NCBI RefSeq assembly: GCF_003412455.1
Contig: NZ_QTJU01000005.1
Location: forward strand, 62,001-126,000
Direction of reading: 5' to 3'
Source of the DNA: Deminuibacter soli
Lineage (GTDB): Bacteria; Bacteroidota; Bacteroidia; Chitinophagales; Chitinophagaceae
Length of the DNA: 64,000 nucleotides
The first letter of the stretch is position 1. Each line of letters opens with the position of its first letter. Of this stretch, positions 36,903 to 45,956 are shown in pieces. The translations under genes were made by a program, and so were the position numbers. Below the pieces are notes generated by a model. The model did not search any database, was not told the origin of the DNA, and saw nothing but the letters and a program-made list of their open reading frames with translations.

Positions 36903-36949
36903 CAAAGATACCGGATTATACCGCTGCCGCCATAGCTTGTAACCGATAC
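36903..36949 (-). promoter_or_regulatory. GTTAC-box promoter of paralogue C
   Basis: Minus strand: GTATCGGTTACA (36938-36949), 27 bases, TATCTTTG (36903-36910), a perfect -7 box. The start codon is 77 bases beyond it. Confidence 0.6.
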
Positions 36950-37021
36950 AAGCCAAACCCAGCCTGCATAACAGCGTTATTAAATAAAATTAAAATGTCA
37001 TCTTTTTATGCCTGTTTACGT

Positions 37022-37066
37022 GTCACCGTTACAATATGGACGTTTCACGTTTGCTGTATAACTTTA
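37022..37066 (+). promoter_or_regulatory. GTTAC-box promoter of the eleven-gene envelope operon
   Basis: GTCACCGTTACA (37022-37033), 25 bases, TAACTTTA (37059-37066). The first gene starts at 37174, giving a leader of about 100 bases. It lies back to back with the promoter of paralogue C. Confidence 0.6.
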
Positions 37067-37173
37067 TATTCTTCCATTGAAACACGCTAACCGGTTCTAC
37101 AATTGGCGACACTAAAATGCAATAACGCTTCCCTTAACCCGGCTACTTTCATCCATTAACTAAAACTATTATT

Positions 37174-37806
37174 ATGCGTAAGGTAATTTTAGCATTGGCC
37201 ATCCTATGCACCATTTTTTCGTCCTGCAGAAAAACACCCGACTTCAGCCAGCTCTCTTCTCAATTTGTGGTAACGACCAACTACGACAAACAGGCCAATT
37301 TCGGTGAGTACAAAACCTTTTATATATCCGACACAGTGGCCAACCTGGGCGGCAAGGATGCAGATTCCGTTTTAACCGGTGATGGCGCACAAAAAGCCAT
37401 CAAAGCCGTGACCGATAATCTTACTGCACGCGGTTATGTATGGACAGCCCGCGAAAACAATCCGGACCTGGGCGTAACTGTTTCCGTAGTGAAGAATTTA
37501 AATGTAGATGTAGTGTACTGGGGCTGGTGGGATGGCTATCCCGGGTACTGGGATCCCTGGTACTGGGGCTGGTATTATCCTTATTATTACCCCTATCCCT
37601 ATACATCCGTTTATGCCTATACCACAGGCACCGTTATTACCAATATCATCGATTTAAAGAATGCTGTTAAAAACCAGGCGCTCACCGTTGTATGGAACAG
37701 TGATGGCTTTGGCGCCGTAGGCTCTGACCTGAACACCAACATACAGCTGGGCATTAATGCCATTAACCAGGGCTTTGCACAATCACCTTACCTGAAAACA
37801 AATTAA
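37174..37806 (+). CDS. DUF4136 lipoprotein (operon gene 1)
   Basis: 210 residues. Lipobox IFSSC with Cys near 18. The DUF4136 fold follows: VVTTNYDKQANFGEYKTFYI, then AIKAVTDNLTARGYVW and PDLGVTVSVVKN. In the middle lies a remarkable Trp/Tyr/Pro/Gly-rich stretch (YWGWWDGYPGYWDPWYWGWY followed by PYYYPYPY), larger than in most relatives. It is then closed by a VTNIIDLKNA strand. It is probably on the inner face of the outer membrane or exposed. First gene of eleven on one strand. Confidence 0.85.
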   Translation: MRKVILALAILCTIFSSCRKTPDFSQLSSQFVVTTNYDKQANFGEYKTFYISDTVANLGGKDADSVLTGDGAQKAIKAVTDNLTARGYVWTARENNPDLGVTVSVVKNLNVDVVYWGWWDGYPGYWDPWYWGWYYPYYYPYPYTSVYAYTTGTVITNIIDLKNAVKNQALTVVWNSDGFGAVGSDLNTNIQLGINAINQGFAQSPYLKTN

Positions 37807-37859
37807 CCAACGGCATTCACTGCGCGTGAACATTTCATGCATTACCAAAAATTATAGCT

Positions 37860-38468
37860 ATGAAAAAGATATTACCTGTTATACTACTATTGACATGCTG
37901 CCTGGGTTCATTGCATTCCATCGCCCAAACAGCATCACCCGATAAATTTTTTGTATCGTGGGAAATAGCATTCCCCAACAATGATCTCGTAAGCAAGGCC
38001 AGTTTCTCCGGCGGCCGGCTTGAATACAGGCGCATGATTAAACCCAACTTCTCCATTGGCATTGGCGCCAGCTGGAATTCGTTTGAACAATATGCAGGCA
38101 CCAAAACCTACCAGGCCCCTTCCGGCAATGGCGCTGTAACCACCGATGCGGTGAAGGATATTTATACCGTACCCGTCACCATTTCAGGACATTACTACCT
38201 GCAGGGCGGCAAACACATAAAACCTTACATCGGCGTTGGCCTGGGCACACAGTACAGCGAACAGGATATTTACTACAACATCTATGGCATAGAAGACAAC
38301 AACTGGGGCTTCTGCGTGCGGCCTGAAATAGGCTTTCTTGTGCGTATTGCACGCGGCGCTGAACTGAATGTGGGAGGTTTCTTTAATTACGCCACCAATA
38401 AAAGCGATGATCTCGGCTTTAACCACCTGCAACATTTCGGCATCAACATCGGCTTCGCGTTTCCATAA
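37860..38468 (+). CDS. outer-membrane beta-barrel protein (operon gene 2)
   Basis: 202 residues with a signal peptide (ends HSIAQT). Alternating strands with aromatic girdles, for example FSGGRLEYRRMIKPNFSIGI, YYLQGGKHIKPYIGVGLGTQ and NVGGFFNYATNK. The chain ends in FGINIGFAFP, a C-terminal aromatic strand suited to the Bam machinery. An eight-stranded OmpA/OmpW-like barrel is likely; ligand unknown. Confidence 0.75.
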   Translation: MKKILPVILLLTCCLGSLHSIAQTASPDKFFVSWEIAFPNNDLVSKASFSGGRLEYRRMIKPNFSIGIGASWNSFEQYAGTKTYQAPSGNGAVTTDAVKDIYTVPVTISGHYYLQGGKHIKPYIGVGLGTQYSEQDIYYNIYGIEDNNWGFCVRPEIGFLVRIARGAELNVGGFFNYATNKSDDLGFNHLQHFGINIGFAFP

Positions 38469-38529
38469 ACACCGGTTCATATAAAACCGGCATAAAAACA
38501 ATTATTACCTGACGTATTAACGACAAACT

Positions 38530-39093
38530 ATGAAACGATTACTCTCTATTGCATTCGCAGCCCTGCTGGTATCTGTGGGGTGCAGCCCCAGCCTGAAGGT
38601 GAGCAGCGACTACGACAAGTCTGCCGACTTCTCGAAATACAAAACCTTCAGCCTGTACCCGCAAAACGACAAAACAGGTGCCGTAAGCGAACTGAATCAA
38701 AACAGGATTAACAGCGCTATTAAGGCCGAGATGACCAGGAAGGGCTACCAGGAAGATGCTTCAGGCCCCGACGTACTCGTAAACGTAACCGCCATTTTAA
38801 AAGACCGTAAAAGTGTTTCAGCTACTACCGATTATTATGGTTACGGCGGTTACTATCGCCCGTATGCATGGGGCGGCGGCATGGGCGTTACAGGTTATAC
38901 CAGCTACAATGTACAGAACTATAAAGATGGCTCGCTGATTATTGATGTGGTAGATGCCAACAGCAAAAAGCTGTTATGGCAGGGCGTTGGCAACAGTGAA
39001 ATTGACAAGCCCATCAAAGATCCTGATACGGCCATACCCGCAGCCATCACCAAAATCATGGCCCAGTTTCCGCCACCCAACGGTAAAAAATAA
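38530..39093 (+). CDS. DUF4136 lipoprotein (operon gene 3)
   Basis: 187 residues, lipobox LVSVGC. It is a paralogue of gene 1: VSSDYDKSADFSKYKTFSLY, INSAIKAEMTRKGYQ and PDVLVNVTAILKDRKSV. A shorter Tyr/Gly-rich loop (YYGYGGYYRPYAWGGG) replaces the long Trp/Tyr stretch. The domain closes with SLIIDVVDANSKKLLWQGVG, the typical DUF4136 end. Two DUF4136 proteins in one operon suggest a heteromeric envelope structure, which is inference. Confidence 0.88.
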   Translation: MKRLLSIAFAALLVSVGCSPSLKVSSDYDKSADFSKYKTFSLYPQNDKTGAVSELNQNRINSAIKAEMTRKGYQEDASGPDVLVNVTAILKDRKSVSATTDYYGYGGYYRPYAWGGGMGVTGYTSYNVQNYKDGSLIIDVVDANSKKLLWQGVGNSEIDKPIKDPDTAIPAAITKIMAQFPPPNGKK

Positions 39094-39137
39094 AACAACT
39101 TAGTATATCCGATTCCTTTACCATACAAATTGTCGTT

Positions 39138-39695
39138 ATGAAAAAAATGCTTCTGCCAGCCATGCTGCTGCTTGCAACAAGCACCGGCTTGTTTGCACAA
39201 GACAACAATGAAATCATTATCCGCGCCAGCAAACCCATTACCAAAGAACTGGCACCCAAAGTAGTGGTCGATTCACTGAACAACCGCTTTCCCGACGCCA
39301 GCGCCATCCAGTATTTTAAAACCTCACCAACCGGTGTGCAAAACGGCTGGAACGTAACCGAACAAAACACCATGAACAGTGATGCAGAAATTGATCACTA
39401 CACCATCAGCTTCAAAAGAGACAACATGAAGTATTTCGGTTTATACCGTGCAGACGGCACGCTCCTGAAATCAAAACAGGAACAAACCGAAGCAGCCCTG
39501 CCAGATGCTGTAAAACAATCATTGCGTAACCTGGCCGGTACCGACTACAAGAGCTACAAGCTGCTTTCTACCAGCTATCTTAAAACAACAGACTATGGCA
39601 AGAAAAGCGATTTTTATGAAGTTACCGCAGTAAAGGGCAGTACCAAGAAGACCGTTTTTGTAAAACCGGATGGCACTGTTATCAAAGTAAAATAA
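39138..39695 (+). CDS. PepSY-like exported protein (operon gene 4)
   Basis: 185 residues with a signal peptide (ends GLFAQD). Two repeats of a PepSY-like alpha-beta fold: PKVVVDSLNNRFPDASAIQY...HYTISFKRDN and DAVKQSLRNLAGTDYKSYKL...FYEVTAVKGS, ending in KTVFVKPDGTVIKVK. Such periplasmic proteins in Bacteroidota are often called beta-lactamase-inhibitor-like or PepSY-like. It has no known partner here. Confidence 0.6.
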   Translation: MKKMLLPAMLLLATSTGLFAQDNNEIIIRASKPITKELAPKVVVDSLNNRFPDASAIQYFKTSPTGVQNGWNVTEQNTMNSDAEIDHYTISFKRDNMKYFGLYRADGTLLKSKQEQTEAALPDAVKQSLRNLAGTDYKSYKLLSTSYLKTTDYGKKSDFYEVTAVKGSTKKTVFVKPDGTVIKVK

Positions 39696-39731
39696 TCTCC
39701 AGTTCAGGATACCATTAAACAAGCCCTGCTC

Positions 39732-40547
39732 ATGCAAAAATATTACCTGCTAGTGCTCTTTATCGTATCCTGCTTACCGGCATTTGCCCAGGAAGACACA
39801 TCCACCTTTGCAAAGAAGAAACCGGTAAGCGCGGCTGAACTGGCAAAGAAACTGTCGAACCCTGTGGCCAACTTAATCAGCGCGCCTTTGCAGAATAACA
39901 CTGATTATGGCATAGGCCCTTACCGCGGATCAAAGAACACGCTCAATTTCCAGCCCGTTATTCCCGTATCCCTGTCTAAAAACCTGAACCTGATTAACAG
40001 GGTCATATTACCTATTGTTACGCAAAACAACATTACTGCGCCCGGCGCCAAACAAAGCGGTTTGAGTGATCTTACCGCCAGCTTTTTTGTTTCGCCGGTT
40101 CACAGTAAAATAATATGGGGTGTAGGCCCTGCCCTGCTGCTACCTACAGGCACCAATGAATACCTGAGCACCAAAAAATGGGGCATCGGCCCAACGGCTT
40201 TGATAGTGAAACAAACCGGCGGCTTAACCTTCGGCTTCCTGGCAAACCAGATTTGGTCAGTCGCAGGGAATAAAGACAGGGCTGCTGTTAACCAGCTATT
40301 CCTGCAACCATTCCTGGTGCATAACTGGAAAACCGGCGCAGGCCTGGGCATTAACGCTGAGATCACACAAAACTGGCAGGCATCCAATACCACTGTTTTT
40401 TTAAACCCTTTAGCCACCGGCGTCACCAAAATGGGCAAACAAACCGTACAGTTCGGCGTAGGCCCGCGCATTCCGCTGGCAGGACCTGACAATATAAAAC
40501 CCGATTTTGGCTGGCGTGCGGTATTAACCCTGGTATTTCCGCAGTAA
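39732..40547 (+). CDS. outer-membrane transporter-like barrel (operon gene 5)
   Basis: 271 residues with a signal peptide (ends LPAFAQE). SNPVANLISAPLQNNTDYGI is typical of the family often labelled neuromedin-U-like transporter in Bacteroidota. Strands such as IIWGVGPALLLPTGTNEYL and TVQFGVGPRIPL follow. The chain ends WRAVLTLVFPQ. Probably a small-molecule channel; substrate unknown. Confidence 0.65.
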   Translation: MQKYYLLVLFIVSCLPAFAQEDTSTFAKKKPVSAAELAKKLSNPVANLISAPLQNNTDYGIGPYRGSKNTLNFQPVIPVSLSKNLNLINRVILPIVTQNNITAPGAKQSGLSDLTASFFVSPVHSKIIWGVGPALLLPTGTNEYLSTKKWGIGPTALIVKQTGGLTFGFLANQIWSVAGNKDRAAVNQLFLQPFLVHNWKTGAGLGINAEITQNWQASNTTVFLNPLATGVTKMGKQTVQFGVGPRIPLAGPDNIKPDFGWRAVLTLVFPQ

Positions 40548-40571
40548 ACGGTTTTCGTTAAAACCCGTTTT

Positions 40572-41351
40572 ATGAGCAGCGCAAAGATGATAGCATTGAA
40601 GCTGTGCCTGTTAACAGTTATACAGGCAACTGCACAAACACAGCGGCAGGATATTGATTCTGCTGCCCTGTTCCTGCTGCAGCGTACCACGGCCACCATA
40701 CTGCAAATGACCGCCTGCAGTTTCAGGATTACGACATCGTACGATATGGCAAACGGGCAGGCAGGACTTGTTAAACACAGTACACTGGATGATGTATTTA
40801 TGAAATTCCCCGGCAAACTGCTGGTAATAAGCAGCGGCGACAAAGGGCGCCGCGGGTTGTGGTGCGACGACAGCATACTCAGTTATTACTCTTACGATCA
40901 TAACAACTATGCTACCATCAGCGCACCCGGCAGCATCATCGCCGCGATCGATACCGTGAGTAAAACATTCGGCATCGATTTCCCGGGTGTAGACTTTTTC
41001 TATCCTGATTTTGCTGCAGCAATCGCCGCCAGCGCGCAAAGCCTGTTATACCTGGGCCAAACGCCCGTTAATGGCGAAAGTTGCGTGCATATTGCGGGGA
41101 GAGACCAGGAAAAGAGCTACGAGTTCTGGCTATCGATGGAGCAATGGTTTTTGCCGGTTAAAATTTCCATTCACTATTACCATACACAAGGCGGTCCGCA
41201 ATATGAAGCCAGTTACAGCAACTGGCATGTTAATCCGAACCTGTCAAATGCACTATTTGATTTTGTAATACCACCTCGCGCCGGTAAGATCAGGCTGCTG
41301 CCCTCATCCGGCGAGCCTGGTGAGCAGCCGGATCAAAACACACGTCCATGA
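40572..41351 (+). CDS. DUF2092 exported protein (operon gene 6)
   Basis: 259 residues with a short signal peptide (ends IQATAQT). Strands VKHSTLDDVFMKFPGKLLVI, WCDDSILSYYSYDHNNYATI, then GESCVHIAGRDQEKSYEFWL match DUF2092, predicted to have a LolA/LolB-like half-barrel that binds lipidated or hydrophobic ligands in the periplasm. Such a carrier next to several barrels fits a transport or assembly role. Confidence 0.75.
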   Translation: MSSAKMIALKLCLLTVIQATAQTQRQDIDSAALFLLQRTTATILQMTACSFRITTSYDMANGQAGLVKHSTLDDVFMKFPGKLLVISSGDKGRRGLWCDDSILSYYSYDHNNYATISAPGSIIAAIDTVSKTFGIDFPGVDFFYPDFAAAIAASAQSLLYLGQTPVNGESCVHIAGRDQEKSYEFWLSMEQWFLPVKISIHYYHTQGGPQYEASYSNWHVNPNLSNALFDFVIPPRAGKIRLLPSSGEPGEQPDQNTRP

Positions 41352-41394
41352 GAAAAGCAATATGCATTGTAATGAACAGTCAAAATAAACAACC

Positions 41395-42366
41395 ATGAAA
41401 AAAACAATTGACCGGCTAACCATCATGCTATTGCTGTATTGCGTTAGCCTGCACGCAACAGCACAGGTGAAAGGCACACATTTACTCGGCGACGCAGGCT
41501 TGGGCGCAGGCACACAAACCTCGCCTTCGCTTTCTCTTGCAGTGCCGGCTTATATTTATACAGCCTCCAATTTCAAAAACGACAACGGCGATGTGATCAA
41601 CAAACATCCCGACCTTACTGCCTTTGTTACGGGCGTAGGTGTATCAGTAGTGACCAATGTAAAAATACTGGGCGGCAACTGGGGCGCTTCGGCCCTGGTG
41701 GGTTTTGCCAGCAATAAAATAGATGGCAGCCAGGTATACAGCAAATCGCCCCTGTCGTTCACCGATACGTATGTTCAACCTGTGCAGCTGGGCTGGAAAA
41801 CAGCCAGGGCTGATTTTGTTGCAGGCTATGCGCTATACCTGCCAACCGGCCGTTACACACTGGGGGCAGACGATAACACCGGCCTTGGCATTACTACCAA
41901 TGAATTTTCCGGTGGTACCACCTTGTATCTCGATGCAAAAAAACAATGGAACTTTTCCCTGCTCGCATCCTACGCATTAAACTCAAAAAAGAAAAATACC
42001 GACATCAAACCCGGTGACCTGTTATCGCTGGAAGGCGGCCTGGCCAAAACATGGTATATACCGGTTGCAGGAACGCCCATACCAAGGGTAATTAACCTGG
42101 GCATGGTGTATTACATACAAACAAAATCATCGCGCGATAAAATACCCATTACCGACGCCATCACCTATACCGGCACCAAGGATCATATTTATGCCCTCGG
42201 TGCAGAAGGCAATATTCTTTTCCCGAAATCGCTTACCGCCTTTTCTTTCCGCTGGCTGGGTGAATTCGGCGCCAGTAACCGCTTCCAGGGCAATACCTTT
42301 TTCATCACCATCGGGCAAAACCTGAAATTGTTTACACCACACACCAAACCTGCAGCCAAGCAATAA
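41395..42366 (+). CDS. phenol-MetA-type outer-membrane transporter (operon gene 7)
   Basis: 323 residues with a signal peptide (ends HATAQV). It belongs to the Phenol_MetA_deg group of outer-membrane channels. GYALYLPTGRYTLGADDNTG is the family's signature Leu-Pro-Thr-Gly turn, followed by NEFSGGTTLYLDAKKQWNFS. About twelve strands are expected, ending TFFITIGQNLKLF. The group is linked to hydrocarbon uptake, but sequence alone does not show the substrate. Confidence 0.8.
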   Translation: MKKTIDRLTIMLLLYCVSLHATAQVKGTHLLGDAGLGAGTQTSPSLSLAVPAYIYTASNFKNDNGDVINKHPDLTAFVTGVGVSVVTNVKILGGNWGASALVGFASNKIDGSQVYSKSPLSFTDTYVQPVQLGWKTARADFVAGYALYLPTGRYTLGADDNTGLGITTNEFSGGTTLYLDAKKQWNFSLLASYALNSKKKNTDIKPGDLLSLEGGLAKTWYIPVAGTPIPRVINLGMVYYIQTKSSRDKIPITDAITYTGTKDHIYALGAEGNILFPKSLTAFSFRWLGEFGASNRFQGNTFFITIGQNLKLFTPHTKPAAKQ

Positions 42367-42398
42367 CACATATTTATAAACACCTAAAAAAGCCTTGT

Positions 42399-42896
42399 AT
42401 GAAATTATCCGTTCTGTTGTGTACCATCCTGCTCCTCGCAGCAGCTGCCCCGGTATTCGCTCAAAGCAATGCCGAAGATGTAGACATGGTACAAAGTGCC
42501 TTTGGCAAAGACAAAAAAGCACTCATGAGTGCCTACCTGCAGGTGCCTGCAAAAGACAGCGTTGCGTTCTGGAAACTATACGATGAATACGAAAGCAAGC
42601 GCAAGGAACTGGGCAAAAAGCGCATTTCCCTGTTACAGGATTATGCTGCCCAGTACAATAATCTATCCAGCCAGGAAGCCACTAAACTGGCAGAAAGTTC
42701 GTTCAGCAATGATGGTGATTATACTTCCCTGTACAAATCCTACTTCAAAAAATTCAGCGGTGTACTGGGCGGCGTAAACGCAGCCAAAATGTTTCAGCTG
42801 GAAGTGTACCTGCAAACGCGCACCCGCCTCGCGATTATGGAAAACATTCCTTTTATCGGAGAGCTGAACAGCCAGCAGAAAGCACCCAATCAATAA
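42399..42896 (+). CDS. hypothetical periplasmic helical protein (operon gene 8)
   Basis: 165 residues with a signal peptide (ends PVFAQS). The mature part is helical and charged: KDSVAFWKLYDEYESKRKEL, GKKRISLLQDYAAQYNNLSS and YTSLYKSYFKKFSGVLGGVN. This resembles small periplasmic chaperone-like helical proteins (compare Spy or DUF3826-type helices), without a firm match. Among barrels it may be a periplasmic chaperone, which is inference. Confidence 0.6.
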   Translation: MKLSVLLCTILLLAAAAPVFAQSNAEDVDMVQSAFGKDKKALMSAYLQVPAKDSVAFWKLYDEYESKRKELGKKRISLLQDYAAQYNNLSSQEATKLAESSFSNDGDYTSLYKSYFKKFSGVLGGVNAAKMFQLEVYLQTRTRLAIMENIPFIGELNSQQKAPNQ

Positions 42897-42923
42897 ACGC
42901 CTGTAAACAACCCGGTCATTACC

Positions 42924-43634
42924 ATGAAAACAATGATCCTGCTACTGGTAATGCTCACCGGTTGCTGCACCATGGCCGGTGCGCAGGTATTGATATCACT
43001 GGTATTCGGCAAAAAACTGAATACCGATAAACTGGAATTCGGGTTAATGGTTGCACCCGGCGCGGTTAGCTTAACAGGCATGAATGGAAAATACAAACCG
43101 GCACTTGACCTGGGCCTGTATTTTAACTTCAAGGTGTCAGAAAACCTGTTCCTGCACCCGGAAGCCATACCCAAATCGGCATTCGGCACAAAGCAGCTGC
43201 CCGTGTATGCAACAGGCAATGCCAATATCGATACGCTGTTCGGCAATGGTTACGTGCAGAAAAACATCAAAGGCATCAGCCTGCCGTTGCTAATACACTA
43301 CCGCATTAAAGGGCTGTTGTTTGCCGAGCTGGGGCCGCAGGTAGACTGGTTATTGAAAACAAAAGATGTATTTAAAACCGAAACAAACGGCAACCCGTTA
43401 AACTATACCATCAACACCAATCATTCGGTAACACATTTTGGCATTGGCGCAGTGGCAGGATTGGCTTATAAACTAAGAAAAGACAAGGGGCTGGGCATTG
43501 GCATCCGTTACTGTTTTGGCATGACAGATATGATAAAAAACGTAAGCGGCAGTCAACGCAGCCAGGCCTGGTTTTGCACTATTTCCATCCCCATCGGCGC
43601 CGGTGCTGCAAAAAATACTACCAACACCCATTAA
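42924..43634 (+). CDS. PorT-like outer-membrane beta-barrel protein (operon gene 9)
   Basis: 236 residues; signal MILLLVMLTGCCTMAGAQ. Barrel strands include LEFGLMVAPGAVSLTG, LDLGLYFNFKVSENLFLHPE, the VQKNIKGISLPLLIHYRIKG strand pair typical of PorT-type barrels, and GLGIGIRYCFGMTDM. It ends with CTISIPIGAGA. Gene 10 starts 10 bases after its stop. Confidence 0.7.
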   Translation: MKTMILLLVMLTGCCTMAGAQVLISLVFGKKLNTDKLEFGLMVAPGAVSLTGMNGKYKPALDLGLYFNFKVSENLFLHPEAIPKSAFGTKQLPVYATGNANIDTLFGNGYVQKNIKGISLPLLIHYRIKGLLFAELGPQVDWLLKTKDVFKTETNGNPLNYTINTNHSVTHFGIGAVAGLAYKLRKDKGLGIGIRYCFGMTDMIKNVSGSQRSQAWFCTISIPIGAGAAKNTTNTH

Positions 43635-43643
43635 GCATGCTAT

Positions 43644-44666
43644 ATGCGTACAACCAGGCTTATCATAACACTCCTGCTCAACATTGCCACAGTATCACTG
43701 TTTGCACAGGCAGGTGCAGGCATGAAATATGGCAATAACCGGAAAGCCTATACAGACAGCATTAAAAACTCCAATTATAAATGGATATTTCCTGCATGGG
43801 GCAAAAAGCTCACGAAGAAGGGCTTTGATGTTCCATATCCCATCGGCATTATGATCAACCCCTTTATCGCTTCGCAAAAAGTAAATATCAGCGATCTGCA
43901 GGTGGGCTTTAACGGCAATGAACCGGTAGCGCTCGATTTCATTAAATTCTCAGAGGTAAAGGCCAACCTGCAGAGCGTTACCGTACGGCCCGACTTATGG
44001 GTACTGCCCTTCCTGGATGTGTATGGCATTGCAGGTGCAAGTTATGCGCAAACCAATGTGTCCATCTCCGATCCCGTTGCCTTCTCCACCAAGGCCAACT
44101 TCCACGGCTCCACCTTTGGCATTGGTACCACACTGGCAGGCGGTTACCACGGCATTATCACCATCATCGACATCAACCACACCTGGTCGTTCATGAACAA
44201 CATCGACGGCAGCGCACAGGCTACCATGTTTACACCTCGTATCGGGTACAATTTCCTGTTTAAACAAAAGCCCTACCGCAATGTGGCCGTGTGGGCAGGT
44301 GTTCCCGGCTTTTTCATCAATACCACTACACAGGGTACATTCAGTCTTTCAGGAAAGATCAACATCAACAAAGACGCGCTGGAAGAGATTGTACAGGAAA
44401 CAGCTGCCTGGTACCAGGATTTAAAGCCCGCACAGCAAAAAGTAGTAAAGGAAATCGCGCAAAAACTACTGGATAAGATCAGCGGGATCGACATTAAAGA
44501 TGCCTATGTAAACTACTCGTTAAAGAAACGGCCAGCATCCAACTGGAGCATGTGTGTGGGTGCACAATACCAGTTTAACCACAGCTGGCAGGTACGCACC
44601 GAGATCGGCTTTCTCGGCGGCAGAAAATCACTGTTGCTTTCAGCCAACTACCGGTTCAGAAGATAA
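43644..44666 (+). CDS. outer-membrane beta-barrel protein (operon gene 10)
   Basis: 340 residues with a signal peptide (ends VSLFAQA). LQVGFNGNEPVALDFIKFSE, WVLPFLDVYGIAGASYAQTN and STFGIGTTLAGGYHGIITII are barrel strands. An unusual helical insert at about 235-290 (LEEIVQETAAWYQDLKPAQQ, KVVKEIAQKLLDKIS) may be a periplasmic plug or clamp. The end is LLLSANYRFRR. Large TolA- or VgrG-type homology is not visible; I know no precise family. Confidence 0.6.
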   Translation: MRTTRLIITLLLNIATVSLFAQAGAGMKYGNNRKAYTDSIKNSNYKWIFPAWGKKLTKKGFDVPYPIGIMINPFIASQKVNISDLQVGFNGNEPVALDFIKFSEVKANLQSVTVRPDLWVLPFLDVYGIAGASYAQTNVSISDPVAFSTKANFHGSTFGIGTTLAGGYHGIITIIDINHTWSFMNNIDGSAQATMFTPRIGYNFLFKQKPYRNVAVWAGVPGFFINTTTQGTFSLSGKININKDALEEIVQETAAWYQDLKPAQQKVVKEIAQKLLDKISGIDIKDAYVNYSLKKRPASNWSMCVGAQYQFNHSWQVRTEIGFLGGRKSLLLSANYRFRR

Positions 44667-44683
44667 ACAAAACACACCCATCT

Positions 44684-45847
44684 ATGCCGCACACCATTCG
44701 TTATACAATAGCCTTATTACCGGTACTCCTGTTAGGTTGCATGGGTGTATGGGCACAAAAAAAGCACATTAGCCTGCGCGATTCAGCCGACCATGGATTT
44801 GATCTCAGTGACTACATCATTAACGCCAACGGCTTCGTGCCTGTACCCATTATCATCACAGAGCCTGCATTGGGCGGCTTTGGCGGCGGATTGGTGCCCG
44901 TGTTTATTAAAAAGCGGCAGCCATATATGGATTCTGTAAAAGGACAGTTGAAAATAACACCTATTGCACCTGACATCTCCGGCGCCATGGGTGCTTATAC
45001 CGTTAACAATACCTGGATGCTTGGCGGCTTTCGTTCCGGCACTTTTATAAAAGCGCGCATCAAATACCTGGTCGGTGGTGGTTATGCCAATGTAAACATG
45101 TCGTATTACCGTACATTGCCCGTGTTGGGAGAAAAGGAATTCAAGTTCAACTTCAGGGCGGTACCTATTATGCTGCAGGCCATCAAAAGAATAGGGTATT
45201 CGCATTGGTATGCAGGATTGAAATACCTGTTCCTGAAAACAGACGCTACCTACAAAGGCGATCACCTGCTGCCGCCTGATTTTGTAAAAGACCACGATTA
45301 TAAAAGCCTGATCAGCCAGCTGGGCGCCATTGTGGAGTTAGACAACCGCGACAATGTATTTACACCCAACAATGGCCTTAAACTGCATATGGACGCTATA
45401 CGCAGCGATAACATATTCGGCAGTGATTATGATTTCTGGCACCTGAACTATTATGTGTATGCCTACAAGCAGGTGGCAAAGAAACTGGTTACCGGTTTGC
45501 GTGTAGACGGGCAGCAATCATTCGGCGACCAGCCATTTTATGTATTGCCTTCTATTGACATGCGTGGTGTGGAAGCAGGCCGTTACCAGGGCAAGGCCGA
45601 TATTTTATCTGAGCTGGAACTGCGCTGGGATTTGTACAAACGATGGAGCATGATGCTCTATGGCGGCGGCGGCAAAGCATTTGATGCATGGAAAGATTTT
45701 GGCGATGCCACCTGGGTATACAGCTATGGTACCGGCTTCCGTTACCTGCTGGCCCGCAAATTCGGCTTACGCGTAGGTGTTGATGTGGCCAAAGGCCCCG
45801 ACACCTGGGCTTACTATATTGTATTCGGAAGCAATTGGCTGAAATAG
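44684..45847 (+). CDS. BamA/TamA-type surface antigen barrel (operon gene 11)
   Basis: 387 residues with a signal peptide (ends GVWAQK). No POTRA domains are visible; the protein begins directly with barrel strands. DNRDNVFTPNNGLKLHMDAI is the classic bacterial surface antigen strand, and ADILSELELRWDLYKRWSMM and VYSYGTGFRYLLARKFGLRV the last strands. The expected lid-loop VRGF-type motif appears as DMRGVEAGRYQG. POTRA-less members are common in Bacteroidota and may export lipoproteins or other cargo. Last gene of the operon. Confidence 0.8.
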   Translation: MPHTIRYTIALLPVLLLGCMGVWAQKKHISLRDSADHGFDLSDYIINANGFVPVPIIITEPALGGFGGGLVPVFIKKRQPYMDSVKGQLKITPIAPDISGAMGAYTVNNTWMLGGFRSGTFIKARIKYLVGGGYANVNMSYYRTLPVLGEKEFKFNFRAVPIMLQAIKRIGYSHWYAGLKYLFLKTDATYKGDHLLPPDFVKDHDYKSLISQLGAIVELDNRDNVFTPNNGLKLHMDAIRSDNIFGSDYDFWHLNYYVYAYKQVAKKLVTGLRVDGQQSFGDQPFYVLPSIDMRGVEAGRYQGKADILSELELRWDLYKRWSMMLYGGGGKAFDAWKDFGDATWVYSYGTGFRYLLARKFGLRVGVDVAKGPDTWAYYIVFGSNWLK

Positions 45848-45902
45848 GCACATGTTGCTTTTTTATGGTGTCAAAGATGGCGCTGCGGAGTGCCATCTAA
45901 TG

Positions 45903-45923
45903 CCCCTGCCTATTCAGGCGGGG
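45903..45923. terminator. possible bidirectional terminator
   Basis: CCCC-T-GCCT pairs with AGGC-GGGG with one bulge, in the 109-base gap between the convergent envelope operon and DUF2252. There is no T-run, so it is uncertain. Confidence 0.35.
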
Positions 45924-45956
45924 GTATCACTTCAACACCATAACTCAACTGCAGTA

